From Neolewinella litorea (GTDB lineage Bacteria > Bacteroidota > Bacteroidia > Chitinophagales > Saprospiraceae), in assembly GCF_004803465.1 (NCBI RefSeq), contig NZ_SRSF01000003.1, positions 310,001 to 374,000 of the forward strand: DNA of 64,000 bases, read 5' to 3'. Shown piece after piece: positions 33,513-41,755 of the stretch. Both the position numbers and the translations under genes were made by a program. Positions within the stretch are counted from its first letter, which is position 1. The number at the start of each line of letters is the position of its first letter. The notes beneath the pieces are model-generated. The model did not search any database and was not told the origin of the DNA. It saw only the letters and a program-made list of their open reading frames with translations.

Positions 33513-34823
33513 TTACCGGGCGGAGCCGGGCGTGGACATGGCATCCGGGTTCAGCACGGTCTCGTCGGCCGGAACCTGTTGGCGGTTCCGCATATAGAAG
33601 TACAGGCCGGTAAAGAGCACGACGAGGATGATTGGGAACCACATCATGGTCGATAGGGTAGCCTGACCGGCGATGATGTCGGCTTCGGCGCCCGTGGCAC
33701 CTGCGACTTCCGCGGTGGCCTTGGCGTCGTCAAGCCAGCCGCCGATAATGGGGTTCCAGATGACGAGGGCAAACATGCCTGCGCCGCCCACCAGGGACAT
33801 ACCGAGCGCACCGGTCTGGGGGATATATTCCCCGACAAACCCGATCATGGTAGGCCAGAAGTAGCAAATACCCAGCGCAAAGACGATGGCTGCGAAATAG
33901 ACCGATCCACCCGTAAGCGTGCTCAGCAGGTAAATGCCGATGGTCGACAGCACCGCACTGATCAGCAGTACGCCGGTAGGGTTGAGGTTGTGGACGATAG
34001 GGCCGGCAAAGAAGCGACCGACCGCCATCAGGCCCGTAACAAGGGCCAGGACGATCATTGGACTGGCCCCGCTGGCACCGAGGATCTTTTCAACCCACTG
34101 CGTGGTGCTGAATTCCGTGGTAGCCGTAAGCGTCATGCAAAGGACGATGAACAGGAACAGGGGGTTCGCCAGACTGCGGATGTTCTCGCCCGTATCCTTA
34201 CTGATGGCGTTGGACCGGGGAAACTCCTGCCCGAAGATCAAAATCGCGTAGATGATGGTCGGGACGAACATCGTCGCGATCAGGCCCTGCCAGCCCAGTG
34301 CATCGCCGAAGAAACGGGCGATGAGGGAGCCAATCACGATACCACCGGGGAACCACACGTGGAAACGGTTGAGCATCTGGGTCTTCTTCTCGGGGTACAT
34401 GTCGGCCACCATGGGGTTACAGGCGGCTTCTACGGATCCATTGGCGAAACCAATGAAGAAAGTGGAAATAATAAGCCCCCAGAAGCCACTCAGCGGGCCA
34501 ATGTCGCCGGCGAATATGGTGAGGAGGAGTCCAAGGAGGTGGCAGACGAAGGCCGTCCACATCATATTCCGGGGACCGATCTTATTGTAAAGCAACCCGC
34601 CGATGACCATCGCGATCGGGAATCCGAGAAATGCCATGCTGTTCACCCAGCCCAACTGCGGACCGGTGAGAGCAAAGGTGGTTCCGAGCTCAGTAAGGAT
34701 GCCGGCCCGAATAGCGAAGGTCATCGAAGTGACGACCAGCGATACACAGGCTGCCAGGAAGAGCCGGTCGCGATTGGCGGGGATGCCCGCCGCGGCCGTC
34801 GCCTGCGTTGAATCAACGTACAT
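33513..34823 (-). CDS. Major facilitator superfamily transporter, sugar-type
   Basis: This 436-residue inner-membrane carrier has twelve hydrophobic segments. MFS features include GGLLYNKIGPRNMMW between TM2 and TM3, and NGSVEAACNPMVADMYPEKK, which resembles the loop of fucose/glucose-type carriers. It follows the DUF1080 lipoprotein gene (26 bases apart) and is probably cotranscribed. DUF1080 proteins act on 3-keto-sugars, so a disaccharide or keto-sugar substrate is plausible but inferred. A C-terminal Ala-rich insertion (DDAKATAEVAGATGAEADII) lies between the last two helices. Confidence 0.87.
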   Translation of the reverse strand: MYVDSTQATAAAGIPANRDRLFLAACVSLVVTSMTFAIRAGILTELGTTFALTGPQLGWVNSMAFLGFPIAMVIGGLLYNKIGPRNMMWTAFVCHLLGLLLTIFAGDIGPLSGFWGLIISTFFIGFANGSVEAACNPMVADMYPEKKTQMLNRFHVWFPGGIVIGSLIARFFGDALGWQGLIATMFVPTIIYAILIFGQEFPRSNAISKDTGENIRSLANPLFLFIVLCMTLTATTEFSTTQWVEKILGASGASPMIVLALVTGLMAVGRFFAGPIVHNLNPTGVLLISAVLSTIGIYLLSTLTGGSVYFAAIVFALGICYFWPTMIGFVGEYIPQTGALGMSLVGGAGMFALVIWNPIIGGWLDDAKATAEVAGATGAEADIIAGQATLSTMMWFPIILVVLFTGLYFYMRNRQQVPADETVLNPDAMSTPGSAR

Positions 34824-34849
34824 AATGGTTTGCTTTTGTTGGTGGTTAA

Positions 34850-35632
34850 TTATTTAGTGTCCAGCTCGCGGATGCGGATGTTGCGGAACCAGACTGGGTC
34901 GCCGTGATCCTGCAGACCGATCTTGCCGGAAGTGGATTTGCCGAAGCGTTCAAAGTCCTTGAACTTGGAATCGGCGATCATGGCCTCCCATTCGGGGCCG
35001 GTGTTGTTGTAGGTGAGCAGGCGCTCTCCGTTTTGCCACTGTTCCACCCGTCCGTCGGTGACGACGAGCCGTACCCGGTTCCACTCTCCGGCGGGCCGTA
35101 CGTTTTCGGGCTCACCGGTGATCATGTCGTAGAGGTCGCCGGCCCGGTGGGTCACGATCTCCGCGTCGGGGTGGCAGCTGTTGTCGAGGATCTGCATTTC
35201 CGGGCCGGTCAGCCAGGGGTAGTCCAGGTCGTCGCTTTCGACAATATTGTAGATGATGCCGCTGTTGCCGCACTCACCGATCTTCCACTCGAGTTCCAGT
35301 TCATAGTTCTCGAAGCTCTCGTCGGTGACGAGGTCGCCTCCGCCTTCCACGCCGTGTTCGCCTTTGTTGCTGGTATCGAGATAGAGGACTCCCTCTTCGT
35401 CGATCTTCCAGGCCGATCCGGGTTCATCCTGGTTGTAGGAGTGCCAGGCATCCAGATTGTTGTCGGCGAGGAGGTTGGTCCAATCGCCGCTTCCCTGTAG
35501 CATGGGCTCGCCACTGGTGGTTACGGCGGCATCCGCGGCTGAATTGGCGTCCTCAGTCGTAGCGGAATGGTTGGCACCGCAGGCGGACAGGAGGAGGAGA
35601 AGGGGAAAGGCTAAGAAAGTACTACTGTGCAT
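34850..35632 (-). CDS. DUF1080 (3-keto-disaccharide hydrolase-like) lipoprotein
   Basis: This 260-residue exported lipoprotein has a signal peptide with lipobox LLLLSACG near residues 12-19. The mature part is one DUF1080 domain, a concanavalin/LamG-like beta sandwich: WTNLLADNNLDAWHSY, NYELELEWKIGECGNSGIIY, and GKIGLQDHGDPVWFRNIRI at the end. Characterised relatives hydrolyse 3-keto-O-glycosides. No keto-sugar oxidase (GMC or Gfo/Idh) lies beside it here. It sits upstream of the MFS carrier gene on the same strand, suggesting a small sugar-use operon. Confidence 0.9.
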   Translation of the reverse strand: MHSSTFLAFPLLLLLSACGANHSATTEDANSAADAAVTTSGEPMLQGSGDWTNLLADNNLDAWHSYNQDEPGSAWKIDEEGVLYLDTSNKGEHGVEGGGDLVTDESFENYELELEWKIGECGNSGIIYNIVESDDLDYPWLTGPEMQILDNSCHPDAEIVTHRAGDLYDMITGEPENVRPAGEWNRVRLVVTDGRVEQWQNGERLLTYNNTGPEWEAMIADSKFKDFERFGKSTSGKIGLQDHGDPVWFRNIRIRELDTK

Positions 35633-35696
35633 GATCTGAATTTGGTGTTGTAAGGTAAGGTGCCGACAGGAAATTCAGAAACCGGTTTCCGTAGGC

Positions 35697-36815
35697 TCAC
35701 CGGCCGAGAAGCCGGCGGTAGGCCGCATCCAGATCGCGGGCCGACTGTTGGCAATGATAGCGTTCCGTAACGTATTCTTTACCGGCGGGTCCCAGCCGAT
35801 CGCGTAAGGAGGCATCTTCGACCAAATCCACAACGGCGTTGACCAGGGCATATTCATCCCGGGGGGGCACCACCAGTGCCGTCTGCCCGTGTATGCCCAG
35901 TCCGCGGTTGCCGTCGATGTCAGTCATGATAGTGGGGCGGGCCAGGAAGAAGCTTTCTAGCAAGACTTTACTTAGCCCCTCCCCTTTGATGCTCGGCAAC
36001 AGGCTGATGTCAGCCGCCGCGAGCAATTCCAAGGCGTCCGGCCGCCATCCGGTGAAGGTGTAATCCTCTTCGTCGTGGTAGGGGCTGTCGGCCAGGTCGG
36101 CAAGTAAATCGTTCGTTTCCAGGCCCCGGCCCACAAACATCAGGTGCAGCGGCAGTTCGGCGGGCAGGCGGCGAATCGCCGTTCCGAGATAATCCATGCC
36201 CTTCATACGCCGCGCGTTGGCCACAACCATCAGGACCAGCCTATCGGCCGGGATGTTAAATGCTGAATGCAGATCCACTGGCTGCACCGCTGTATACCAG
36301 GCGGGGTCGTGACCTTTGGCCACCACCACCGTTTTGCGGCCGTCGAAAAAGAGCTGCCGGTCAAGGTCGTCCTTCACTGCCTGGCTCACGCAGGTGATCA
36401 TGTCTACCCGGGGGTGCAGGTGCTGGAGGTAAACTGTGGGGTCCCACCAGTGGACATTGCCGGTGTACCCCCGGTAAGTGACCACTTTGCCCGGCCAACC
36501 CTTCGCGGCGCGTACCCCGGTGGCCACTGCCTTGTTGTTGAAGAGGTGCAGCAGGTCATATTGTCCTTCCTCAAGTTCGCGCCGAACGCGGTCTCGCTCC
36601 GCAGAACTGAATTTTTCCTGCGGGTGCCAGTCGATGATCCGTACCCCAGCGGCTTCCAGTTCGTCCAGGTAATTGGCCTCCTTTGTGGGGGTCATCAGGG
36701 TAATGCGGTAGCCGAATTGCCGAGACAGCTCCACGAACCACCGCCCCTCGGGGCGTACGCCACTCAGGGAGTCCCGATAATCGGAGATGACAAGCAGGGA
36801 GGGTGGGACGGACAA
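35697..36815 (-). CDS. Glycosyltransferase family 4 (GT-B) enzyme
   Basis: This 372-residue cytosolic enzyme moves a sugar from a nucleotide-sugar to an acceptor. The N-terminal half has a Rossmann-like acceptor domain (DLLHLFNNKAVATGVRAAK, VTYRGYTGN). The C-terminal donor domain shows LVLMVVANARRMKGMDYL near 195-212 and the E-x7-E motif in SIKGEGLSKVLLESFFLARP near 277-296. It has its own -7 box upstream and lies 46 bases after another GT4 gene, so the pair may work on one glycan. Donor and acceptor are unknown. Confidence 0.88.
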   Translation of the reverse strand: MSVPPSLLVISDYRDSLSGVRPEGRWFVELSRQFGYRITLMTPTKEANYLDELEAAGVRIIDWHPQEKFSSAERDRVRRELEEGQYDLLHLFNNKAVATGVRAAKGWPGKVVTYRGYTGNVHWWDPTVYLQHLHPRVDMITCVSQAVKDDLDRQLFFDGRKTVVVAKGHDPAWYTAVQPVDLHSAFNIPADRLVLMVVANARRMKGMDYLGTAIRRLPAELPLHLMFVGRGLETNDLLADLADSPYHDEEDYTFTGWRPDALELLAAADISLLPSIKGEGLSKVLLESFFLARPTIMTDIDGNRGLGIHGQTALVVPPRDEYALVNAVVDLVEDASLRDRLGPAGKEYVTERYHCQQSARDLDAAYRRLLGR

Positions 36816-36838
36816 GGCAGAGGAAGTTTGGCGCCGGC

Positions 36839-36846
36839 CAAATGTA
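36839..36846 (-). promoter_or_regulatory. -7 promoter box of the 35.7-kb glycosyltransferase gene
   Basis: On the minus strand this reads TACATTTG, a full TAnnTTTG match, 23 bases before the start at 36815. Confidence 0.6.
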
Positions 36847-36861
36847 GGTGATTCCCAGCGG

Positions 36862-37992
36862 TCATTCCCCGGCTAGGGCGCGGCGGTAGCTGGCGACCAG
36901 GGCGCGCGTGGTGGCCGCGGCGCCGAACTGCTCGCGGGCGTAGGTACCACCCTCTTCAATCAGGCGGTTACGGAGGGTGTCATTGTGGAGCAGGTCGCGG
37001 ATCGCCTGGGCCATCTGAGCGGGTCGGTTGGGATCGACCAGAATCGCACCGGGACCGGCGGCTTCCGGCAGGGAGGAGGCCGTACTGGTGATCACGGCGG
37101 TCCCGGACAGCAGGGCTTCCGCGACCGGTAGGCCAAAACCTTCGTAGTGGCTGGGGTACACCACCGCCCGCGAACGACGGTACAGCGCCTTCAGCAGCCG
37201 GTTGTCGTCCAGGTCGCCGATCCAGTGAATGAGTGAATGCAGGGGCCGGTAGCGCTCTTGACGCATCAGTTGCGCCCGGTATTTGGATCCCCGCCCTACG
37301 ACGACCAGTGGCAATTGCTCCGCGGTCCGAAGCTGCAGCAGGGCATCCAAGACGAGGGGCAGGTTCTTACGGGGGGTAAGGCTCCCCACGAAAAGGAGAA
37401 ATTGCTCCGGCAAGTCGTACCGCTCCAGACCCGAAGGGGAGGTGCCCCCATCTTCGTAAAATAGCGGGTCACAGCTTTGGTAGACTACGTCGATTTTGGC
37501 CGGATTCACGCCGTAGTAGTCCGTAATATCCCGTTTGGTGTGCTCACTGATGGCGATGATGCGGTCTGCCCGGCGACAGGCGTGGCGCACCTTCCAGTCG
37601 TAGATCCAGCGGTCCACGGCCGGGTACCACTCCGGGTGCCGCTTGAATATCAGGTCGTGGATGGTCACCACCGACCGCGCCCCCCGCTTGGCAAGTCTGA
37701 AGGGCAATTCGTGGCTCAACCCGTGGTACAATTCCACGCGGTCGCGGGTCAGTTGGCGAACCATACCGTAACTCCGCCAGATGGGTTTGACCAGTCCCCG
37801 GGCACAGCGGAGGGTGTAAGCGGGATTGTCCCGAAAGGGCCGGGCGTAGGGGTGGTGGCTAGGCTGCGGACTGTACAGGAAGTACTCGAATTCGGGATGA
37901 GTGGCCTGTAGGTTCGTAAGCAGCGTACGGCTGTAATTCCCCAGTCCGGTGGAGTTGTGAAACAGTCGTTTGGCGTCGTAGCCTAAGCGCAT
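36862..37992 (-). CDS. Glycosyltransferase family 4 (GT-B) enzyme
   Basis: This 376-residue GT4 protein starts MRLGYDAKRLFHNSTGLGNY, the glycine-rich acceptor loop. The donor domain has FLLFVGSLTPRKNLPLVLDA near 200-219, IHWIGDLDDNRLLKALYRR, and the E-x7-E motif in YPSHYEGFGLPVAEALLSG near 283-301. This form resembles mannosyl- or rhamnosyl-transferases of surface-glycan synthesis, but specificity cannot be read. It lies between the DUF2461 gene (17 bases upstream) and the other GT4 gene. Confidence 0.9.
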   Translation of the reverse strand: MRLGYDAKRLFHNSTGLGNYSRTLLTNLQATHPEFEYFLYSPQPSHHPYARPFRDNPAYTLRCARGLVKPIWRSYGMVRQLTRDRVELYHGLSHELPFRLAKRGARSVVTIHDLIFKRHPEWYPAVDRWIYDWKVRHACRRADRIIAISEHTKRDITDYYGVNPAKIDVVYQSCDPLFYEDGGTSPSGLERYDLPEQFLLFVGSLTPRKNLPLVLDALLQLRTAEQLPLVVVGRGSKYRAQLMRQERYRPLHSLIHWIGDLDDNRLLKALYRRSRAVVYPSHYEGFGLPVAEALLSGTAVITSTASSLPEAAGPGAILVDPNRPAQMAQAIRDLLHNDTLRNRLIEEGGTYAREQFGAAATTRALVASYRRALAGE

Positions 37993-38009
37993 AGCGGTCG
38001 CGTTGGCGC

Positions 38010-38693
38010 TTACAGGAGGCTCTCCCCGTTTGCGTCGGTGGTGAGAATTTCGCTGAAGTAGTCAAAGAAAGGTCGAAGACCGAGCAGGGCTTCTTCCGCC
38101 CGGTCGATGAAGTCCGGAGCGAGTACTTCGGCTTCGGTAAAGGTACGGGCAGCGTAGAACTGCTTGTAGCGTAGCAGGTCGATGTCGGGATGATCGCGCG
38201 CAAAGCCCTGCGGTGCGGTTTTGAGCTGTTCGCCCCGGAGCATACCGTAAAGCCTGCCAAATTCCCCGGCATTTAGGATTTCCCGCATGGCACCCGCGTC
38301 CGCGCCCAGCTCCTCCCGGATACGCTTGAGATCGTCTCGCTCGATGCCGTAGAAGCCGCCGCCCACCAGATTGTGCTCGGGCGCGAGGGTGAAGTAGTAG
38401 CCCCCGCGGCGCTGTCGGCCGTCGCGGGTGAAGCTGCCGGCGATATTGGTCTTGTAGGGCTGCTTGTTCTTGCTGAACCGCACGTCGCGGTAGATGCGGA
38501 AGAGGGACTTGCGCCCGCTTTCCGTGCTGATGACGTCGTGCCGCCGCAGCCGTTCCAGCAGTGTCTGCGCGAAGTCGGCCACGTTGTCGCGGGCCGCCGT
38601 GTAGGCCGCCTTGTGGTCGTTGAACCACTCACGCTCATTGTTGGCGGCCAGCTCGCGCAGGTAATCGAAAGTGGCCTGGTGGATCACGGACAT
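38010..38693 (-). CDS. DUF2461 family protein
   Basis: This 227-residue soluble protein starts at MSVIHQATFDYLREL. The DUF2461 pattern is clear: NNEREWFNDHKAAYTAARD, then RIYRDVRFSKNKQPYKTNIA and GGYYFTLAPEHNLVGGGFY. The family (about 220 residues) is widespread and uncharacterised. The longer frame to 38765 is rejected because it would cross the divergent ABC-exporter start. A minus-strand TTACTTTCG next to the ATG may be its -7 box, leaving almost no leader. Confidence 0.9.
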   Translation of the reverse strand: MSVIHQATFDYLRELAANNEREWFNDHKAAYTAARDNVADFAQTLLERLRRHDVISTESGRKSLFRIYRDVRFSKNKQPYKTNIAGSFTRDGRQRRGGYYFTLAPEHNLVGGGFYGIERDDLKRIREELGADAGAMREILNAGEFGRLYGMLRGEQLKTAPQGFARDHPDIDLLRYKQFYAARTFTEAEVLAPDFIDRAEEALLGLRPFFDYFSEILTTDANGESLL

Positions 38694-38751
38694 AGGACGA
38701 AAGTAAGGCTTGGCGCCCGGACGACCAGCGGACCCAACCCGGCACCCGCCG

Positions 38752-38759
38752 TACCTTTG
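38752..38759 (+). promoter_or_regulatory. -7 promoter box abutting the ABC exporter start
   Basis: TACCTTTG matches TAnnTTTG and ends 4 bases before the ATG at 38764. Transcription would begin at or within the start codon, so the mRNA is probably leaderless. Confidence 0.6.
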
Positions 38760-38763
38760 GGCC

Positions 38764-40629
38764 ATGCAATCATTCCGCCGGCTCCTCGGCTACATGGGCA
38801 ATTACCGCGGCCTGGTGGCGCTGGCCATCGCCTGCAATATCCTGACGGCCGTCTTCACGGTTGTATCCATCCCGATCTTTCAGCCTTTCTTCAACCTGCT
38901 GTTCGAGCAGACCGAACCCGTGACGGTGGCCCCGGCCGCCATCGATTCCCTGGCCGACCTGGAGCAGTATGGCGGCTACCTGGTCACCCAATGGATCGCC
39001 CGGGAGAGTAGGGAGCAGGCACTGCTTTACGTCTGCGCGCTCATATTGCTGTCTTTTCTCCTCAAAAACCTCTTCCGTTACCTCGCCCTCTTTTTCATGT
39101 CGCCGGTACGCAACGGCATCATCCGCGACCTGCGCAACGAATTGTACACCCACCTGCTGCACCTTCCGCTCGGTTACTTCACCGAGGAGCGCAAGGGGAA
39201 CCTGCTCAGCCGCATTACCGGCGACGTACAGGAGGTCGAGAGCAGCATCCTGAACGTGCTGGAGGCCATTTTCCGCGAGCCCTTCATCATCATCGGGTCA
39301 CTGACCTTCATGATCATCGTGAGCCCTTCCCTGACGCTGTTCGTTTTCGGACTGATGATCTTCACCGGAGTAGTGATCGGCGGCATCGGCAAGCGGCTCA
39401 AGCGCAGCAGCGGCGAGGTGCAGGAGACCCTGGGCGAGATCGTCAGCCGCACGGAGGAGAGCCTGGGCGGCCTGCGCATCATCAAGAGCTTCGGAGCCGA
39501 GGACTACCAGTCGCGGCGCTTCGCCGAACTCAACGACCGGTACCGCCACCGCCTGGTGCGGTTGCTATGGCGGCGCGACCTTTCCAGTCCCCTCACGGAA
39601 TTCCTCGGTATCGCTACGGTAGCCCTGTTGCTGCTCTACGGTTCGCGGGAGGTGTTCGCGGGCACCATGGAGGCCGGCACCTTCATCGCCTTCATTTTTG
39701 CCTTTTACATGGTCATCGATCCGGCCAAGAACTTCTCCAAGGCCTGGTACAACGTTCAGAAGGGACTCGGCGCTCTGGAACGCGTGGAATCCGTGCTGGA
39801 CGTGAAGAACCCCATGGCATCGTCCAGTGAGAACGAGTCGCGGCCCGTTGGGGCGGGCGGCGCGCGGGTGCTGGGCGGGGAAGCCACCGTGCCATCCGGG
39901 TCGGGCGGCATCCGTTTTCACCGGGTGGGTTTCCGGTACCGGGTTGACGGTCCCGAAGTGCTCCACGACATCGACCTCGAAATTCCGACCGGCAAGATCG
40001 TGGCCCTGGCGGGAGCGAGCGGCGGCGGCAAGAGTACGATCGCCGACCTGTTGCCCCGCTTCTACGACCCTACCTCCGGGCACATCACGCTCGACGGGCG
40101 GGACCTGCGCGATTATGAGCTGGCTGACCTGCGTTCCCGCTTCGGCATCGTTAGTCAGGAGGCGATCCTCTTCAACGATACCATCTACAACAACATCGTG
40201 TTCGGCATGAAAGACGTGACCCCCGAGCAGGTCGAAGAGGCCGCCCGCGTGGCCAATGCCCATGACTTCATTATCCGCATCCCGGGCGGCTATCAATCCA
40301 ACATCGGCGACCGCGGCACGAAATTGAGCGGCGGGCAGCGACAGCGCCTTACCATTGCCCGTGCCGTGCTGCGTAATCCCGACATTCTGATTCTGGACGA
40401 GGCCACCTCGGCGCTCGACAGTGAGTCGGAACGACTCGTCCAGGAAGCTCTGCAGCGACTGATGGCTAATCGTACGGCTTTGGTCATCGCTCACCGCCTG
40501 TCGACCATCCAGAACGCCGACCAGATCATCGTCCTGGATCGGGGGCGCATCATCGAGCGCGGCACCCACGGAGAGCTGCTCGAGCGGGGTGGGGCCTACC
40601 GCAAACTGGTGGAGCTGCAGGAGGTGTAG
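38764..40629 (+). CDS. MsbA-like ABC exporter (fused permease and ATPase)
   Basis: This 621-residue half-transporter works as a homodimer, probably flipping or exporting a lipid or glycolipid. It has an N-terminal six-helix permease domain, with FFMSPVRNGIIRDLRNELYT and RKGNLLSRITGDVQEVESSI typical of MsbA. The ATPase has Walker A GASGGGKST, signature LSGGQRQRL, Walker B ILILDEATSALDSE and the H-loop AHRLST. A Gly/Ala/Ser-rich linker of about 30 residues near 355-385 joins the halves. Two GT4 genes next door, transcribed away, hint at surface lipid work. The substrate is not known. Confidence 0.9.
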   Translation: MQSFRRLLGYMGNYRGLVALAIACNILTAVFTVVSIPIFQPFFNLLFEQTEPVTVAPAAIDSLADLEQYGGYLVTQWIARESREQALLYVCALILLSFLLKNLFRYLALFFMSPVRNGIIRDLRNELYTHLLHLPLGYFTEERKGNLLSRITGDVQEVESSILNVLEAIFREPFIIIGSLTFMIIVSPSLTLFVFGLMIFTGVVIGGIGKRLKRSSGEVQETLGEIVSRTEESLGGLRIIKSFGAEDYQSRRFAELNDRYRHRLVRLLWRRDLSSPLTEFLGIATVALLLLYGSREVFAGTMEAGTFIAFIFAFYMVIDPAKNFSKAWYNVQKGLGALERVESVLDVKNPMASSSENESRPVGAGGARVLGGEATVPSGSGGIRFHRVGFRYRVDGPEVLHDIDLEIPTGKIVALAGASGGGKSTIADLLPRFYDPTSGHITLDGRDLRDYELADLRSRFGIVSQEAILFNDTIYNNIVFGMKDVTPEQVEEAARVANAHDFIIRIPGGYQSNIGDRGTKLSGGQRQRLTIARAVLRNPDILILDEATSALDSESERLVQEALQRLMANRTALVIAHRLSTIQNADQIIVLDRGRIIERGTHGELLERGGAYRKLVELQEV

Positions 40630-40636
40630 GGCCAAG

Positions 40637-40672
40637 CACCCGTTGGACGGTGGGGGGACCGTCCAACGGGTG
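40637..40672. terminator. Perfect 15-bp inverted repeat between convergent genes
   Basis: CACCCGTTGGACGGT and its exact reverse complement flank GGGGGG. It lies 7 bases after the ABC gene stop and 17 before the channel gene stop. There is no T run on either strand, so it is an atypical terminator or mRNA-end stabiliser. Part of the arm, TTGGACGGTG, recurs just downstream at 40678-40687. Confidence 0.6.
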
Positions 40673-40688
40673 GTCGGTTGGACGGTGT

Positions 40689-41663
40689 CTACCGCTGCCC
40701 GAAAACATCTTGCCAGTCATAGCCTGCCTGCCGCAGCAGGGCACCCAGCGCGCGACTGGCCTCGGAAATGGTTGGGTCGCCGTTGCCGCTAGTAAGTATC
40801 TCTTTATGCCATTGCGTACGGAGGGCCAGAAGGCTTCGCTCCTGATCTTGGCGGAGGCGGTCCGGAATGTGCGCCACCTTCAGAAAGTAGTTAAGGCACC
40901 GGTCCAGCCGTTGCAGGTGCGCCTGCACCTTTGGTGAATCGGCATAGTGGATGCTCAGGGCCAGCATGCATTCATGTAAAGTGGCGAGCTGAAGCACGGC
41001 CGACCACGAGCGCTGATCGGAATGGAAGTAGTGTACGATGGGATAGCTAAGGTGGTCGTTCAGGTGCAGATTAAGCTGGGTCACCAGGTCATCGACCCGC
41101 TCCGAGAACAGGCTGCCGTCCGGCTCGGCGGTAAAGTACGCGTACATCTCCGAGGGCGATTCACCCAGGCTGGAGAGGAAGGTGGCCAGGTTCTTTTTCT
41201 TGGTGACCGCGTTGGTCACCGACAGAATGTAGGTAATGGCGGTGGTCAGCACGGCGAATCCAAGGAGGGAATACACGGCGGTCAGATGCCGACCCAGCGG
41301 CGAGCCCGGTGCATAATCTCCGAGACCAAGCGTAGAAAAAACGAAGCCGGTAAAGTAGGCCCGTTCGGAAAGGTTCGCCGGTACCTTGGTCGTTGCCCGC
41401 ACCACAAAATCTGTATCCGCGATGAAGACCAGGAAGCCGCCCACCAACAGTAGTGCGATCCACATGAACAGCGACGCCACCAGGTGCAGCACCCCGCTCC
41501 AGTTCCGCATGCCGTCCGACCGCGGTGCCAGCAGCCGACCTAGTATTCGGTTAAGGGCAGTTGATAGGTACCCCGACCCGTTGCAGGAGAGTGTCGTATA
41601 GATAAAGTCCGTGAGGGTAATGGCAATAACTCCGATGCCACCAAGGAATAGTAGGCCGTTCAT
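40689..41663 (-). CDS. Two-TM ion channel family protein with TLGLGD filter
   Basis: This 324-residue membrane protein has an N-terminal hydrophobic helix (about 4-24), then the two-helix ion channel domain: TM at about 58-82, pore helix, and filter STLGLGDY at 110-117, then TM at about 125-147. Standard K+ channels have TVGYGD here; the tyrosine is replaced by leucine. The soluble tail of about 170 residues has no RCK domain signature and is rich in His and Leu. K+ selectivity is therefore uncertain. The gene is monocistronic, converging on the ABC exporter gene. Confidence 0.8.
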   Translation of the reverse strand: MNGLLFLGGIGVIAITLTDFIYTTLSCNGSGYLSTALNRILGRLLAPRSDGMRNWSGVLHLVASLFMWIALLLVGGFLVFIADTDFVVRATTKVPANLSERAYFTGFVFSTLGLGDYAPGSPLGRHLTAVYSLLGFAVLTTAITYILSVTNAVTKKKNLATFLSSLGESPSEMYAYFTAEPDGSLFSERVDDLVTQLNLHLNDHLSYPIVHYFHSDQRSWSAVLQLATLHECMLALSIHYADSPKVQAHLQRLDRCLNYFLKVAHIPDRLRQDQERSLLALRTQWHKEILTSGNGDPTISEASRALGALLRQAGYDWQDVFGQR

Positions 41664-41726
41664 GTGTGCGGGTTCCGGTGAATTGGACGGCTTACCGGTG
41701 GCGGATGTTCACCTGGTCCGGTTGCT

Positions 41727-41743
41727 GAGTGGTCGGACCACTC
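41727..41743 (-). terminator. Hairpin downstream of argH
   Basis: GAGTGGTC and GACCACTC form an 8-bp stem around one G, 13 bases after the argH stop on the minus strand. The one-base loop means the stem must open slightly, and no T run follows, so a terminator role is only possible. Confidence 0.35.
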
Positions 41744-41755
41744 GTTATCGGGCCA

